Shown here piece by piece: positions 1 to 7,450 of a stretch of DNA of 44,027 nt. Made by a program: the position numbers and the translations under genes. Every line of letters begins with the position of its first letter. The first letter of the stretch is position 1. Under the pieces are notes generated by a model. The model made no database searches, was not told where the DNA came from, and saw only the letters and a program-made list of their open reading frames with translations. The stretch is from an uncultured Collinsella sp. (GTDB lineage: Bacteria > Actinomycetota > Coriobacteriia > Coriobacteriales > Coriobacteriaceae): contig CABRFG010000004.1 of assembly GCA_902470095.1 (NCBI GenBank), forward strand, positions 1 through 44,027, given 5' to 3'.

Positions 1-397
1 CCTTCTTGGGCAGAACAGCCATGCGGCCGTCCTCGACCATGGCCTCGAGCTCCTCCATGCGGTTGATGCGGGAGCGGATGGTGACGAAGTTGGTCAGCAT
101 ACCGCCGAGCCAACGCTGGTTGATGTAAGGCATGTTGGCGCGCTCAGCAGCGTTCTTGACGGCCTCCTGAGCCTGCTTCTTGGTGCCGACGAACAGCACG
201 TTGCCGCCCTTAGCGACGTTCTTGACGAAGGTGTAGGCCTGGTCGGCGTCGAGGATGGTCTGCTTGAGGTCGAGGATGTAGATGCCGTTGCGCTCACCGA
301 AGATGAACGGCTTCATCTTGGGGTTCCAGCGACGGGTCTGGTGACCGAAGTGGCAGCCGGCCTCGAGCAGGGTGCGGATATTAATCTTGGTAGCCAT
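1..397 (-). CDS. rpsB: 30S ribosomal protein S2, N-terminal part (runs off left edge)
   Basis: The first 132 or so residues of S2 are read from an ATG at 397; the C-terminal part lies outside the window. The N-terminus MATKINIRTLLEAGCHFGHQ and the downstream stretches RRWNPKMKPFIF, FVGTKKQAQEAV and NQRWLGGMLTNF are the S2 signature. S2 binds the 30S head-body junction and joins late in small-subunit assembly. A strong AGGAGG lies 7 to 8 bases before the ATG. The gene follows xerC, but a terminator and a promoter lie between them, so it probably starts its own transcription unit (usually with tsf downstream, which is not visible here). The family call is certain. Confidence 0.97.
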   Translation of the reverse strand, partial: MATKINIRTLLEAGCHFGHQTRRWNPKMKPFIFGERNGIYILDLKQTILDADQAYTFVKNVAKGGNVLFVGTKKQAQEAVKNAAERANMPYINQRWLGGMLTNFVTIRSRINRMEELEAMVEDGRMAVLPKK

Positions 398-538
398 GTT
401 AAACCTCCTGTGGTTTGCCTCCGCGCGGGGTCATCCTCCAAAACCAACCCGGACATGTGCTACCAAAGCCCGGGCACCACGGTATGAAGTAGCCGCGCGT
501 GCGTGATAAAAACATGTTGCCGTGAAGCAACCCGATGA
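398..538 (-). promoter_or_regulatory. Structured 5' leader of rpsB
   Basis: From the start point predicted by the promoter at 539-567, the rpsB message has an untranslated leader of about 135 bases. It can form at least two hairpins: GTTGC/GCAAC around 514-529, and CCCGG/CCGGG around 445-475. Ribosomal-protein operons often carry autoregulatory leaders of this kind. That this one binds S2 is inference, and it could simply be untranslated sequence. Confidence 0.35.
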
Positions 539-567
539 ATGATAGCAGGAATGCATCTTCCTGCCAA
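539..567 (-). promoter_or_regulatory. Sigma70-type promoter of rpsB
   Basis: On the minus strand, TTGGCA (562-567) and TATCAT (539-544) are separated by exactly 17 bases. Each matches the consensus hexamer at 5 of 6 positions. The promoter sits just after the xerC terminator, and the start of transcription should be near 532. Confidence 0.65.
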
Positions 568-575
568 CCCGCAAT

Positions 576-598
576 CAAAACCACACACCTGAGTGCGG
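576..598 (-). terminator. Probable intrinsic terminator after xerC
   Basis: Read on the minus strand, CCGCAC and GTGTGG form a 6-bp stem (one G-U pair) around a 6-base loop, followed directly by TTTTG. It lies 19 bases after the xerC stop and immediately before the rpsB promoter. The stem is short, so termination may be partial. Confidence 0.5.
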
Positions 599-616
599 CG
601 CGGGACGTCCCAGCCA

Positions 617-1537
617 CTATTCGCCGCGGGGATGGGCTTGAGCCACGGCACGTTTGAGCCGATCGGGCGTGAGATGCGTGTAAATCTGCGTTGTAGACAG
701 GCTCGCATGGCCCAGCAGCTCTTGAACCGAGCGCAGGTCCGCACCGCCCTCGAGCAAATCGGTCGCAAAGGTATGGCGCATCGCATGCGGGGCAATGTCG
801 GCCGGAATGCCGGCGAGCGTCGCCAGCGTATGGAACCGCCGCCTGAGCATGGCGGCACTCATGCGATTGCCGCGCGCCGATATAAGCAGCGGATGCGGCC
901 CGGTAGCGGGGTCACGGCGCTTTGCCTGAGCGAGCAACTCCGGCCTCCCCTCCTCAATATAGAGACGCGTCGCCTCGAGTGCGCGACGATACAGAGGGAC
1001 GATACGCTCCTTGCTCCCCTTGCCCCAAAGTCGCAGCGTTCGCTCGGACCAACCAATAGACTCCACGTTGAGCGCCGCGAGCTCCGAGATTCGCGCGCCG
1101 GAGGCATAGAGCAACTCAAGCATCGCCGCATCGCGCAGTCCCGCGGGCGTCGAGGTATCAGGCGTCTTGAGCAGCGCCTCGACCTGCTTGGTCGTAAGGA
1201 CGCCCGGCAGGTCACGCGGCAGCTTGGGCGATGCGATCGCCGAGACCGCATCGCCCTCGACAATCCCCTCGGCAGCCATCCAGCGATAGAGAGATCGGAT
1301 AGCCGACAGGTGCGCCGCAAGCGTTCGGGGAGCCACCTGCTCACGCGAAAGCTCAGCAAGATAGCGACGAATGGTGCGCACGTCGACAGCGAAAGCATCA
1401 ATATCCTCGCGCTCGCACCAGGCAGCAAAGCGCTCTAGCCTCGAGCCATAGGCCGTCACCGTGTTGGGAGAAAGACCCTCGACGCGTGCGATATAGGCGA
1501 TAAACGAGTCGACGGTGTCGTACAGGTCAAAGGCTAT
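617..1537 (-). CDS. xerC: Tyrosine recombinase XerC
   Basis: This is a site-specific tyrosine recombinase expected to resolve chromosome dimers at dif. Counted from the first standard start codon (GTG at 1459), the catalytic residues are Arg123 (GARISEL), Lys147 (GKGSKER), His225 and Arg228 (HAMRH), His251 (GHASLST) and Tyr260 (QIYTHL), so the catalytic domain is intact. Reading upstream in frame adds 26 residues that include SFIAYIARVEGLSPNT, the conserved beginning of the N-terminal core-binding domain, and brings the protein to the usual 306 residues. No ATG, GTG or TTG exists in that extension. I place the start at ATA (1535-1537), which overlaps the trmFO stop and has GGAGG nine bases upstream. 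Neighbourhood dprA-trmFO-xerC resembles B. subtilis smf-topA-trmFO-codV. Function is sure; the start is uncertain. Confidence 0.9.
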   Translation of the reverse strand: MAFDLYDTVDSFIAYIARVEGLSPNTVTAYGSRLERFAAWCEREDIDAFAVDVRTIRRYLAELSREQVAPRTLAAHLSAIRSLYRWMAAEGIVEGDAVSAIASPKLPRDLPGVLTTKQVEALLKTPDTSTPAGLRDAAMLELLYASGARISELAALNVESIGWSERTLRLWGKGSKERIVPLYRRALEATRLYIEEGRPELLAQAKRRDPATGPHPLLISARGNRMSAAMLRRRFHTLATLAGIPADIAPHAMRHTFATDLLEGGADLRSVQELLGHASLSTTQIYTHLTPDRLKRAVAQAHPRGE

Positions 1538-2871
1538 GACCGGTCGCCTCCAAACAAGTCGGAACGCGTGGCCAAGTAGGCATCGAGGGCCTCGAGCGCA
1601 CGGTCCGCATAGGCCTGATATCGGTCGCGCTTGCTGCGGCGCTTACCATCCTCGAGTGGCGGCACCAGGCCAAAGTTGACATGCATAGGCTGATAGCCCA
1701 CGGTGGCAGGATCGGTCGCATAGCCCACGAGCGCACCTAGGGCGCCCACACGCGGCAACTCGACGCCCGCGGCACCGATAGCCTCGGCATAGGTGTTGAG
1801 CGCCGCGAGAAGACCTGTCGCCACGGCTTCCATGTACCCCTCGGTACCGGTGATCTGACCGGCCAGGCGCACGCCGGTACCGGGCACGGCAAAGGTGCCA
1901 TCGAGCACGTGCGGAGCGTCGACAAAGGTATTGCGATGCATGACACCGTAGCGGAAGAACTCAGCGTTCTCCAAGCCCGGCACCATATGGAAGACGCGCT
2001 TCTGCTCGCCAAAGGTCAAGTTGGTCTGGAAGCCCACCAGGTTATAGGCGGTCTTCTCCTTGTTCTCGGCACGCAGCTGTATCGCCGCCCAGGGGCGACG
2101 TCCGGTACGCGGGTCGGTGAGGCCAACGGGCTTCATGGCGCCAAAGCGAATGGCGTCCTTGCCGGTGCGCGCAACTTCCTCGGCAGGCTGGCAGGCCTGG
2201 AACAGATCGCCGCCCTCAAAGTCTTTGAGCACCACGCGGTCGGCCGTGGTAAGCGCCTCGATAAAGGCCTCGTACTCCTCCTTATTGAGCGGAGCGTTGA
2301 GATAGTCGCCGCTCCCCTGCTCCTCGTAGCGCGACTGCGAGAACAGCACGTCCATATCGAGCGTGGAGGCATCGACGATCGGCGCCGCGGCATCGAAAAA
2401 CGCAAGGGCGTCGCCGCCGACGAGCTTCATGACCTCTTCGCTCAGCGCCGGTGAACACAGCGGGCCCGCGGCAATGACCACGTGGCCCTCGGGAATCTGC
2501 GTGACCTCGCCGTGCACGACCTCGATATTGGGACGAGCGGCAACCTCGGCCTCGACAAGCTCGGAAAACTTGACGCGGTCGACCGCCAAGGCGCCACCGG
2601 CGGGAACAGCCGCGCGATGGGCGCAATCGAGCAGGACTGAACCCATGCGCTCAAGCTCGGCCTTCAGCAAACCAGCCGCGGAATCCGGACGGGTCGACTT
2701 AAACGAATTGGAGCAGACGAGCTCTGCCAGGTGATCGGTATGGTGGGCCGGGGAGCTCACCTGGGGGCGCATCTCGCACAGCTTTACGGCAAACCCGCGA
2801 TCTGCCAGCTGGATCGCGCACTCCGAACCCGCCAGACCGCCACCGATAACTGTCACCTGATCGAACTGCAT
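1534..2871 (-). CDS. trmFO: Methylenetetrahydrofolate-tRNA (uracil-5-)-methyltransferase TrmFO
   Basis: TrmFO makes 5-methyluridine at position 54 of tRNA using methylene-tetrahydrofolate and FAD/NADH. The N-terminal FAD-binding motif is VTVIGGGLAGSECA (from about residue 6), followed by the family stretch CEMRP and ELVCSNSFKS. The C-terminal GTGVRLAGQITGTEGY segment also fits. At 445 residues the length is typical. An ATG at 2871 has AAAGG nine bases upstream, while a TTG two codons earlier is too close to it; I chose the ATG. The stop codon overlaps the proposed xerC start. Folate-dependent TrmFO instead of SAM-dependent TrmA is usual in Firmicutes and Coriobacteriia. Confidence 0.96.
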   Translation of the reverse strand: MQFDQVTVIGGGLAGSECAIQLADRGFAVKLCEMRPQVSSPAHHTDHLAELVCSNSFKSTRPDSAAGLLKAELERMGSVLLDCAHRAAVPAGGALAVDRVKFSELVEAEVAARPNIEVVHGEVTQIPEGHVVIAAGPLCSPALSEEVMKLVGGDALAFFDAAAPIVDASTLDMDVLFSQSRYEEQGSGDYLNAPLNKEEYEAFIEALTTADRVVLKDFEGGDLFQACQPAEEVARTGKDAIRFGAMKPVGLTDPRTGRRPWAAIQLRAENKEKTAYNLVGFQTNLTFGEQKRVFHMVPGLENAEFFRYGVMHRNTFVDAPHVLDGTFAVPGTGVRLAGQITGTEGYMEAVATGLLAALNTYAEAIGAAGVELPRVGALGALVGYATDPATVGYQPMHVNFGLVPPLEDGKRRSKRDRYQAYADRALEALDAYLATRSDLFGGDRS

Positions 2872-2885
2872 CTGCAAACACCTTT

Positions 2886-3821
2886 CTAATTGACACGTTT
2901 TCCATTGTGACCGAAGGGTGTCTGGGCGTGAAGGGCAAACTTGGAGGGCGCATACCTTCCATCCATCATGCGCTCGATAAGACCCTCGAGTTCAAGCGAA
3001 CCCAAGAGTTTGAGTACGCCGACAGCATCGAGCGAGACGAGCGCCGCGATGTCGTCGACCTTGAGCGGAGAGGCGATGAGCGCATGCATCACGGTCTGCT
3101 GCGTTGGATCCAGGTCGGCAATGCCGGGAGCATCGGGGCGCGAGTAGCGCAGGGTTCCGTAGATGCGTGAGATAGCCATCTCGATAGATTCCTCGTCGAC
3201 GATGCAGCAGGCACCGTTCGCAATGAGGTAATTCGTGCCACGCGACTCGGGCGATAGGATCGACCCCGGCACGGCAAGAAGTTCGCGCCCCAAATCCATA
3301 GCAGCCTCGGCTGTGGAAAACGTCCCAGAAGGCATACCCGCCTCGGATACAAAGAGGGCTTGCGACAGGGCCGCGATTACGCGATTGCGGCGCGGAAAGG
3401 CAAACTTGCGCGGACCCATGCCCCACGGAGAGATCGACACGACCGCGCCACCCGTATCAAGCGTGCGCGTAATCAGCCCCGCGCTCGAACGCGGGTAGAC
3501 CACGTCGGCGCCCGTCCCCAGCACCACAACGTGTTTGCCGCCGGCGTTGACCGCGGCCCAACCCGAGGCCTGGTCACAACCGACCGCACCGCCCGAAACT
3601 ACCGTCACTCCCGCCTCAACCGCCACCTTCGCCGCAAGCTCTGCCACGGCAAGACCATACGGCGAGGCCTTTCGCGCACCGATGATGGAGAGCGCGGGCG
3701 TCGAAAGCGCCTCGGGGTTGCCGCGCACATAGAGCGTCTGAGGTACATCAGAAAGCTCCAAAACGGTCTCGGGATACAACGCGTCACCTGGATGCAGCTC
3801 GAAGGTCCCCTCAGCCATCAT
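2886..3821 (-). CDS. dprA: DNA processing protein DprA (Smf), short N-terminus
   Basis: This is a Rossmann-fold DprA protein, which in competent bacteria loads RecA on incoming single-stranded DNA. Family signatures are SIIGARKASPYG, VVVLGTGADVVYPR, FPRRNRVIAAL and SRGTNYLIANGA, and a C-terminal winged-helix region follows (about residue 235 on). Two things are unusual. The protein begins almost directly at the YPETVLELSDVPQTLYVRG segment, so the N-terminal SAM/HhH domain of many DprA proteins is absent. The usual SGxARGID loop reads SGGAVGCDQ. The start is one of two tandem ATGs (3821, 3818) that overlap the comM stop, with GGAGG five or eight bases upstream. About 311 residues. Confidence 0.9.
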   Translation of the reverse strand: MMAEGTFELHPGDALYPETVLELSDVPQTLYVRGNPEALSTPALSIIGARKASPYGLAVAELAAKVAVEAGVTVVSGGAVGCDQASGWAAVNAGGKHVVVLGTGADVVYPRSSAGLITRTLDTGGAVVSISPWGMGPRKFAFPRRNRVIAALSQALFVSEAGMPSGTFSTAEAAMDLGRELLAVPGSILSPESRGTNYLIANGACCIVDEESIEMAISRIYGTLRYSRPDAPGIADLDPTQQTVMHALIASPLKVDDIAALVSLDAVGVLKLLGSLELEGLIERMMDGRYAPSKFALHAQTPFGHNGKRVN

Positions 3822-5341
3822 TGGTCCCTCCTTCCCTGGTACATCGCCGCCTCGAGCACGTGGTCCTGCGTCACCTGCTCGCTCTCGGCGACATCTGCAA
3901 TCGTGCGCGCAATGCGAACAAGGCGCACGATGCCACGCCCTGTGAGATGCGTGCGCTTCGACAGGCCGAGCACACACTTCTCCGCCGCATCATCGAGCTC
4001 AAAGGTCGAAACGACGCCGTCAATGGACCGTGTCTCGTCATCCTCGGCCTCGGCATCCGCATCGTCCATGCGGGATTCGCGCCAAGCGCGAAAGGCGCGA
4101 CCGCGCACAACGTAGTCACGTAACTCGGCCGACGACATGCCCTCCGCACCCTCGATAATCACTTGAGGGTCGGGACGGGTCACATCGATCATCATGTCGA
4201 TACGGTCGGCCAAAGGACCGCGCAGTTTAGACCGATAGCGCTCGACCATCGCCGCCGAGCAGCGACACGGCACCTCGCGATCGCCCAAAAAGCCGCAGGG
4301 GCAGGGATTGCTCGCAGCCAGCAGCTGAAAGCGCGACGGGAAAGTAAAAGCCCCGTCGACGCGTACGATCCTCACGTAGCCGCGCTCGATGGGCTGACGC
4401 AGCGTCTGCAGCACGCCAGTGGGAAACTCGGCAAGCTCGTCCAAAAAGAGCACGCCGCCATGAGCAAGGCTGATCTCACCCGGGTGCACCGGGCGCCCGC
4501 CGCCGATAAGGCCTGCGGTCGAAATACTGTGGTGGGGACTGCGGAAGGGGCGGTGCCCCGCCAACAAGCCATCAATGTTCTCACCCAAAACCGAATGGAT
4601 GCACAGTGCCTCCTGCTGATCCTCAACGGAAAGCTCGGGCAGGATGCCGGTCATACGGCGTGCGAGCATCGTCTTGCCCGAACCAGGCGAGCCGATCATG
4701 AGCAAGCCGAGTTCTCCTGCCGCCGCAAGCGCCATGCCGCGTTTAGCGACTTCCTGCCCCAGCACGTCGGCATAGTCGAGCTCGGGCTCAAAGGTCGCCT
4801 CGACACCCTCGGAATCCAAGTAGTGCCGTGCGGCATCGCCCATGCCGTGAGCAAGCTGAGACAGATGGTCGATAAAGCCGCAATCCACGCCCGCGAGTGG
4901 CACATGCTGGTCGGACCTGCCGGCGATAAAAGACAGCCCCATGTCGCGAGCCAATAGCTGAAACGCCACCTCGCCTTTGACAGGAAGCACCGTGCCGTCC
5001 AAGCCGAGCTCGCCGGCGATAAGACAACGATCGAGGTTGTCGCGGGGAATCTGACCATCGGCCGCTAGAACCGCGATGGCGATGGGCAGATCAAAGCCGC
5101 TACCGGTCTTGCGAATATCGCCGGGCGCCAGATTGACCGTAATGCCCGAGCGCGGGATCTCAAAGCCGGCCGAGCGCATCGCACAGCGAATACGACCACG
5201 TGACTCCATCACCTCCATACTCGGGATGCCGAGCATCTGAATGCCCGGAACGCCGCCGGCAAGCGAGACCTCGACCGTGACGTGAATCGCCTCGACGCCG
5301 CGGATGCAGGCCGCGTGAACGGCAAACGTCTCGAACGCCAT
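3818..5341 (-). CDS. comM: ComM/YifB-family AAA+ ATPase (Mg-chelatase-like)
   Basis: The protein is a 507-residue ComM/YifB relative; in competent bacteria ComM is a hexameric helicase that extends recombination branches. The N-terminal Lon-protease-like fold domain runs to about residue 170. Walker A is GSPGSGKT at 217-224 and Walker B is GGVLFLDE at 295-302. A cysteine cluster (C347, C349, C359, C361, in NPCPCG and PCRC) resembles a zinc-binding insert seen in the family. The Mg-chelatase C-terminal domain follows. The start ATG at 5341 overlaps the yraN stop (TGATG), and the stop overlaps dprA, so the three are likely translationally coupled. The family is sure; the role in transformation is inferred from comM and dprA being adjacent. 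Confidence 0.94.
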   Translation of the reverse strand: MAFETFAVHAACIRGVEAIHVTVEVSLAGGVPGIQMLGIPSMEVMESRGRIRCAMRSAGFEIPRSGITVNLAPGDIRKTGSGFDLPIAIAVLAADGQIPRDNLDRCLIAGELGLDGTVLPVKGEVAFQLLARDMGLSFIAGRSDQHVPLAGVDCGFIDHLSQLAHGMGDAARHYLDSEGVEATFEPELDYADVLGQEVAKRGMALAAAGELGLLMIGSPGSGKTMLARRMTGILPELSVEDQQEALCIHSVLGENIDGLLAGHRPFRSPHHSISTAGLIGGGRPVHPGEISLAHGGVLFLDELAEFPTGVLQTLRQPIERGYVRIVRVDGAFTFPSRFQLLAASNPCPCGFLGDREVPCRCSAAMVERYRSKLRGPLADRIDMMIDVTRPDPQVIIEGAEGMSSAELRDYVVRGRAFRAWRESRMDDADAEAEDDETRSIDGVVSTFELDDAAEKCVLGLSKRTHLTGRGIVRLVRIARTIADVAESEQVTQDHVLEAAMYQGRRDQ

Positions 5342-5826
5342 CACGACACCTGCCAATCGAACGCGTTGTACTGGTGCTCGATCTCGGCAATATGCCCGTC
5401 GCGGATGGTGACGCCCACGGCATCGAAGCGAATCGCCTTGAGCGGATAATGCTCCATGAGATAGCAACTTGCGATGCGGCGGTAGCGGCGTTGCTTTTGG
5501 GCGTCCACGGCCTCCTCGGGAAAGACCCGCGTGTTGCAATCCAGCGCAACGCGTCTGGTCTTGACCTCGGCCATCACCACGACATCGTCGAGCTCATCGA
5601 GCAGCACCAGATCGGCCTCGCCCTCGGTGCAACGATAACCCTGCTCCAGCAAGGTGTAGCCGCGCTCGTTAAAGTAGTCGATGGTGATCAGCTCGCCCAG
5701 CATGCCCAGCTCGCGGGGACTGAGTCCCTTGATAAACTCGGGCGTCATCGCCCCGCAGTCGAGCTCGCCGTTTTCCCAACGCTCCTTGAGCTGCTGCGTC
5801 TTGCTCTTTTTGCTTGCGGCACTCAT
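5341..5826 (-). CDS. yraN: UPF0102 (YraN-like) putative endonuclease
   Basis: This 161-residue protein belongs to the UPF0102/YraN family, a small endonuclease-like fold of unknown precise role. The family pattern is present: LGELITIDYFNERGYTLL, then EGEADLVLLD, then VVMAEVKTRR, which supplies the E, D and ExK residues of a PD-(D/E)XK-type site. About 45 residues precede the family core and are rich in charged residues. The ATG at 5826 is preceded by AAAGGAGA at good spacing. It heads the yraN-comM-dprA-trmFO-xerC run, the same neighbour set seen around smf in other bacteria. Confidence 0.88.
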   Translation of the reverse strand: MSAASKKSKTQQLKERWENGELDCGAMTPEFIKGLSPRELGMLGELITIDYFNERGYTLLEQGYRCTEGEADLVLLDELDDVVVMAEVKTRRVALDCNTRVFPEEAVDAQKQRRYRRIASCYLMEHYPLKAIRFDAVGVTIRDGHIAEIEHQYNAFDWQVS

Positions 5827-5924
5827 GGGGTCTCCTTTCCCGCACACTGCATTGCCCCGATGATGAGGGCACCTTTCATGCGGGTAAGTACCGGAAGCAA
5901 ACCAAAAGCTGACCAAATGCCGAC

Positions 5925-5964
5925 AAAAAACGGGCCGTACGCAGCAATGGTGCTGCATACGGCC
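5925..5964 (-). terminator. Intrinsic terminator downstream of rnhB
   Basis: On the minus strand a 14-bp stem with one C-A mismatch (arms 5933-5946 and 5951-5964, loop of four) is followed by CG and then six T residues (5925-5930). It lies 52 bases after the rnhB stop and separates rnhB from yraN. Confidence 0.88.
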
Positions 5965-6015
5965 AGCTACCAGCAGGTTTATAAAACCCCAGAGGTCCCT
6001 GTCTCCACAATTGGC

Positions 6016-6804
6016 CTAGAAAAGGCGCTCAGTCTGCAGAAAGTTTCCGCAAAAGCTCACGCGATGCAGCGGACAAAGTCCATGTTTGCGAATGGCCTCG
6101 ATGTGCTCGGGGCTCGCATAGCCCTTCGACTCGGCCAGATGGTACTCGGGGTACTCGGCGTCGTACTCGACCATCATCTCGTCACGCGTGACCTTGGCCA
6201 TGATGGACGCTGCGGCGATGCAGGCGATCTTGGCATCGCCTTTCACCACATCGCGCTCGTTAGGAACAGCGCCCAAGGGGTTGCCATCCATGAGGACGCA
6301 GTCGGGCTCGAGCCCCGTATCGGCCACGGCGCCCGCAACGGCGGTACGGATAGCACGGGCCATGCCCATCTCATCGATATCCTTAGGCGCGATATGGCAA
6401 AAACCGATCGCCGTCGCCACCTCGGCAATCTTCACTGAGAGCAACTCGCGGCGCGCCGGCGTGAGCTTTTTGGAATCGTTGATGCCCCAGACGCGCGGCT
6501 CCATGGGAAGGCACACGGCACACACCGTCAGGGGACCGGCCACCGATCCGCGACCCACCTCGTCGACACCAACGACCACCCCATCGCCGCCAAACTCATG
6601 CATAAGCTCGTACATGTCATTGACGCGCTCGCGCTCGGCAAGTTCCTTAGCATGGCGTTTGAGGGCGCGTTCACAAGCCTTGATCACCTGCTGGCGCGGG
6701 TCCTCGCGATAATGCTCCACGAGGGCGGGGATCTCCTCAAACGTTGCGCTCGCTAGCTCTCCGGCAACCTGCGATGCCGAAACCGAGCTCGTCATATTGG
6801 CCAT
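6016..6804 (-). CDS. rnhB: Ribonuclease HII
   Basis: RNase HII removes RNA or single ribonucleotides from RNA-DNA hybrids. The catalytic motif VGVDEVGRGSVAGPL gives Asp81 and Glu82. LMDG and the later stretch ACIAAASIMAKVTRD complete the site and match the type II family. An N-terminal extension of about 75 residues precedes the catalytic domain, as in B. subtilis RnhB. The start ATG at 6804 has AAGGAGG seven bases upstream. An upstream in-frame start would add only six residues and lacks an SD. It follows rplS, separated by a terminator. 262 residues. Confidence 0.96.
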   Translation of the reverse strand: MANMTSSVSASQVAGELASATFEEIPALVEHYREDPRQQVIKACERALKRHAKELAERERVNDMYELMHEFGGDGVVVGVDEVGRGSVAGPLTVCAVCLPMEPRVWGINDSKKLTPARRELLSVKIAEVATAIGFCHIAPKDIDEMGMARAIRTAVAGAVADTGLEPDCVLMDGNPLGAVPNERDVVKGDAKIACIAAASIMAKVTRDEMMVEYDAEYPEYHLAESKGYASPEHIEAIRKHGLCPLHRVSFCGNFLQTERLF

Positions 6805-6833
6805 ACCAGGCCCTCCTTGCATGCAAATCAGAT

Positions 6834-6863
6834 AAAAAGAAGGGCCACCCGAAGGTGACCCTT
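6834..6863 (-). terminator. Intrinsic terminator between rplS and rnhB
   Basis: On the minus strand AGGGTCACC and GGTGGCCCT pair around a TTCG-type tetraloop, followed by CTTTTT (T run 6834-6838). It lies between the rplS stop and the rnhB SD, so it likely lowers rnhB transcription relative to rplS. Confidence 0.85.
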
Positions 6864-6897
6864 ACGTCCAAACGAGTGGACAGACGCTGCGATCTTC

Positions 6898-7239
6898 TTA
6901 GCGCTTCTCGGGGATGCGAGCAGCCTTGCCCACCTTGTCGCGGAGGTAGTACAGCTTGGCGCGACGGACGCGACCATGACGAACGACCTCGAGCTTGGCG
7001 ATCTTGGGGCTGTGAAGCGGGAAGGTACGCTCAACACCGACACCGAAGGACATCTTGCGGACGGTGAAGGTCTCGCGGGCACCGGCGCCGGCCATGCGGA
7101 TGACGTCGCCCTGGAAGACCTGGATGCGCTCGCGGTCGCCTTCCTTAATGCGGTAGTGAACCTTGACGTTGTCGGCGACGCGAACCTGAGGAATGTCCTC
7201 GCGGATCTGCTGACGCTCGATTGCGCGGATGTAATCCAT
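6898..7239 (-). CDS. rplS: 50S ribosomal protein L19
   Basis: L19 lies at the 30S-50S interface of the ribosome. The sequence IPQVRVADNVKVHYRIKEG, GDVIRMAGAG, TFTVRKMSFGVGVERTFPLHSP and the basic C-terminus VRRAKLYYLRDKVGKAARI match the family over the whole length (113 residues). The start ATG at 7239 has AAGGA seven bases upstream; a TTG two codons earlier has no proper spacing. In many bacteria rplS follows trmD, but here trmD is 8 kb away and followed by lepB. Confidence 0.97.
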   Translation of the reverse strand: MDYIRAIERQQIREDIPQVRVADNVKVHYRIKEGDRERIQVFQGDVIRMAGAGARETFTVRKMSFGVGVERTFPLHSPKIAKLEVVRHGRVRRAKLYYLRDKVGKAARIPEKR

Positions 7240-7308
7240 GTGCAATTCCTTACTCTTCTAGAGGTGCCGTACCACCATGGCCGGCACGTAGTTGAACAAA
7301 CGTATTCG

Positions 7309-7336
7309 AGTATACACGCGCGGGTTTCTGCTGCAA
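7309..7336 (-). promoter_or_regulatory. Sigma70-type promoter of rplS
   Basis: On the minus strand TTGCAG (7331-7336) and TATACT (7309-7314) are 16 bases apart. Transcription would start near 7302, giving a leader of about 60 bases before rplS. Confidence 0.6.
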
Positions 7337-7382
7337 GAACAATTTTTTACGCAGACAAAAAGACAAAACCCGCACATGATAA

Positions 7383-7410
7383 CCGCCCGTCTCACAAATG
7401 AGACGGGCGG
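7383..7410 (-). terminator. Strong hairpin, probable terminator after ppdK
   Basis: A perfect 11-bp GC-rich inverted repeat (CCGCCCGTCTC at 7383-7393 and its complement at 7400-7410, six-base loop) lies 40 bases after the ppdK stop. The following minus-strand sequence (TTATC, then GTTTTG further on) is only weakly T-rich, so it is an imperfect intrinsic terminator. It also lies upstream of the rplS promoter. Confidence 0.6.
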
Positions 7411-7450
7411 CATGAGGGGGGGGCTACACTAGGCGTCTACGCCCAAAACG

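Noticed and set aside
593..1438. A 281-codon plus-strand open frame opposite xerC
   Set aside because: Antisense to the intact recombinase; basic low-complexity composition only.
7416..7423. A run of eight G residues between ppdK and the rplS promoter
   Set aside because: It could slip, but it lies in neither a reading frame nor a promoter spacer, so phase variation has no visible target.
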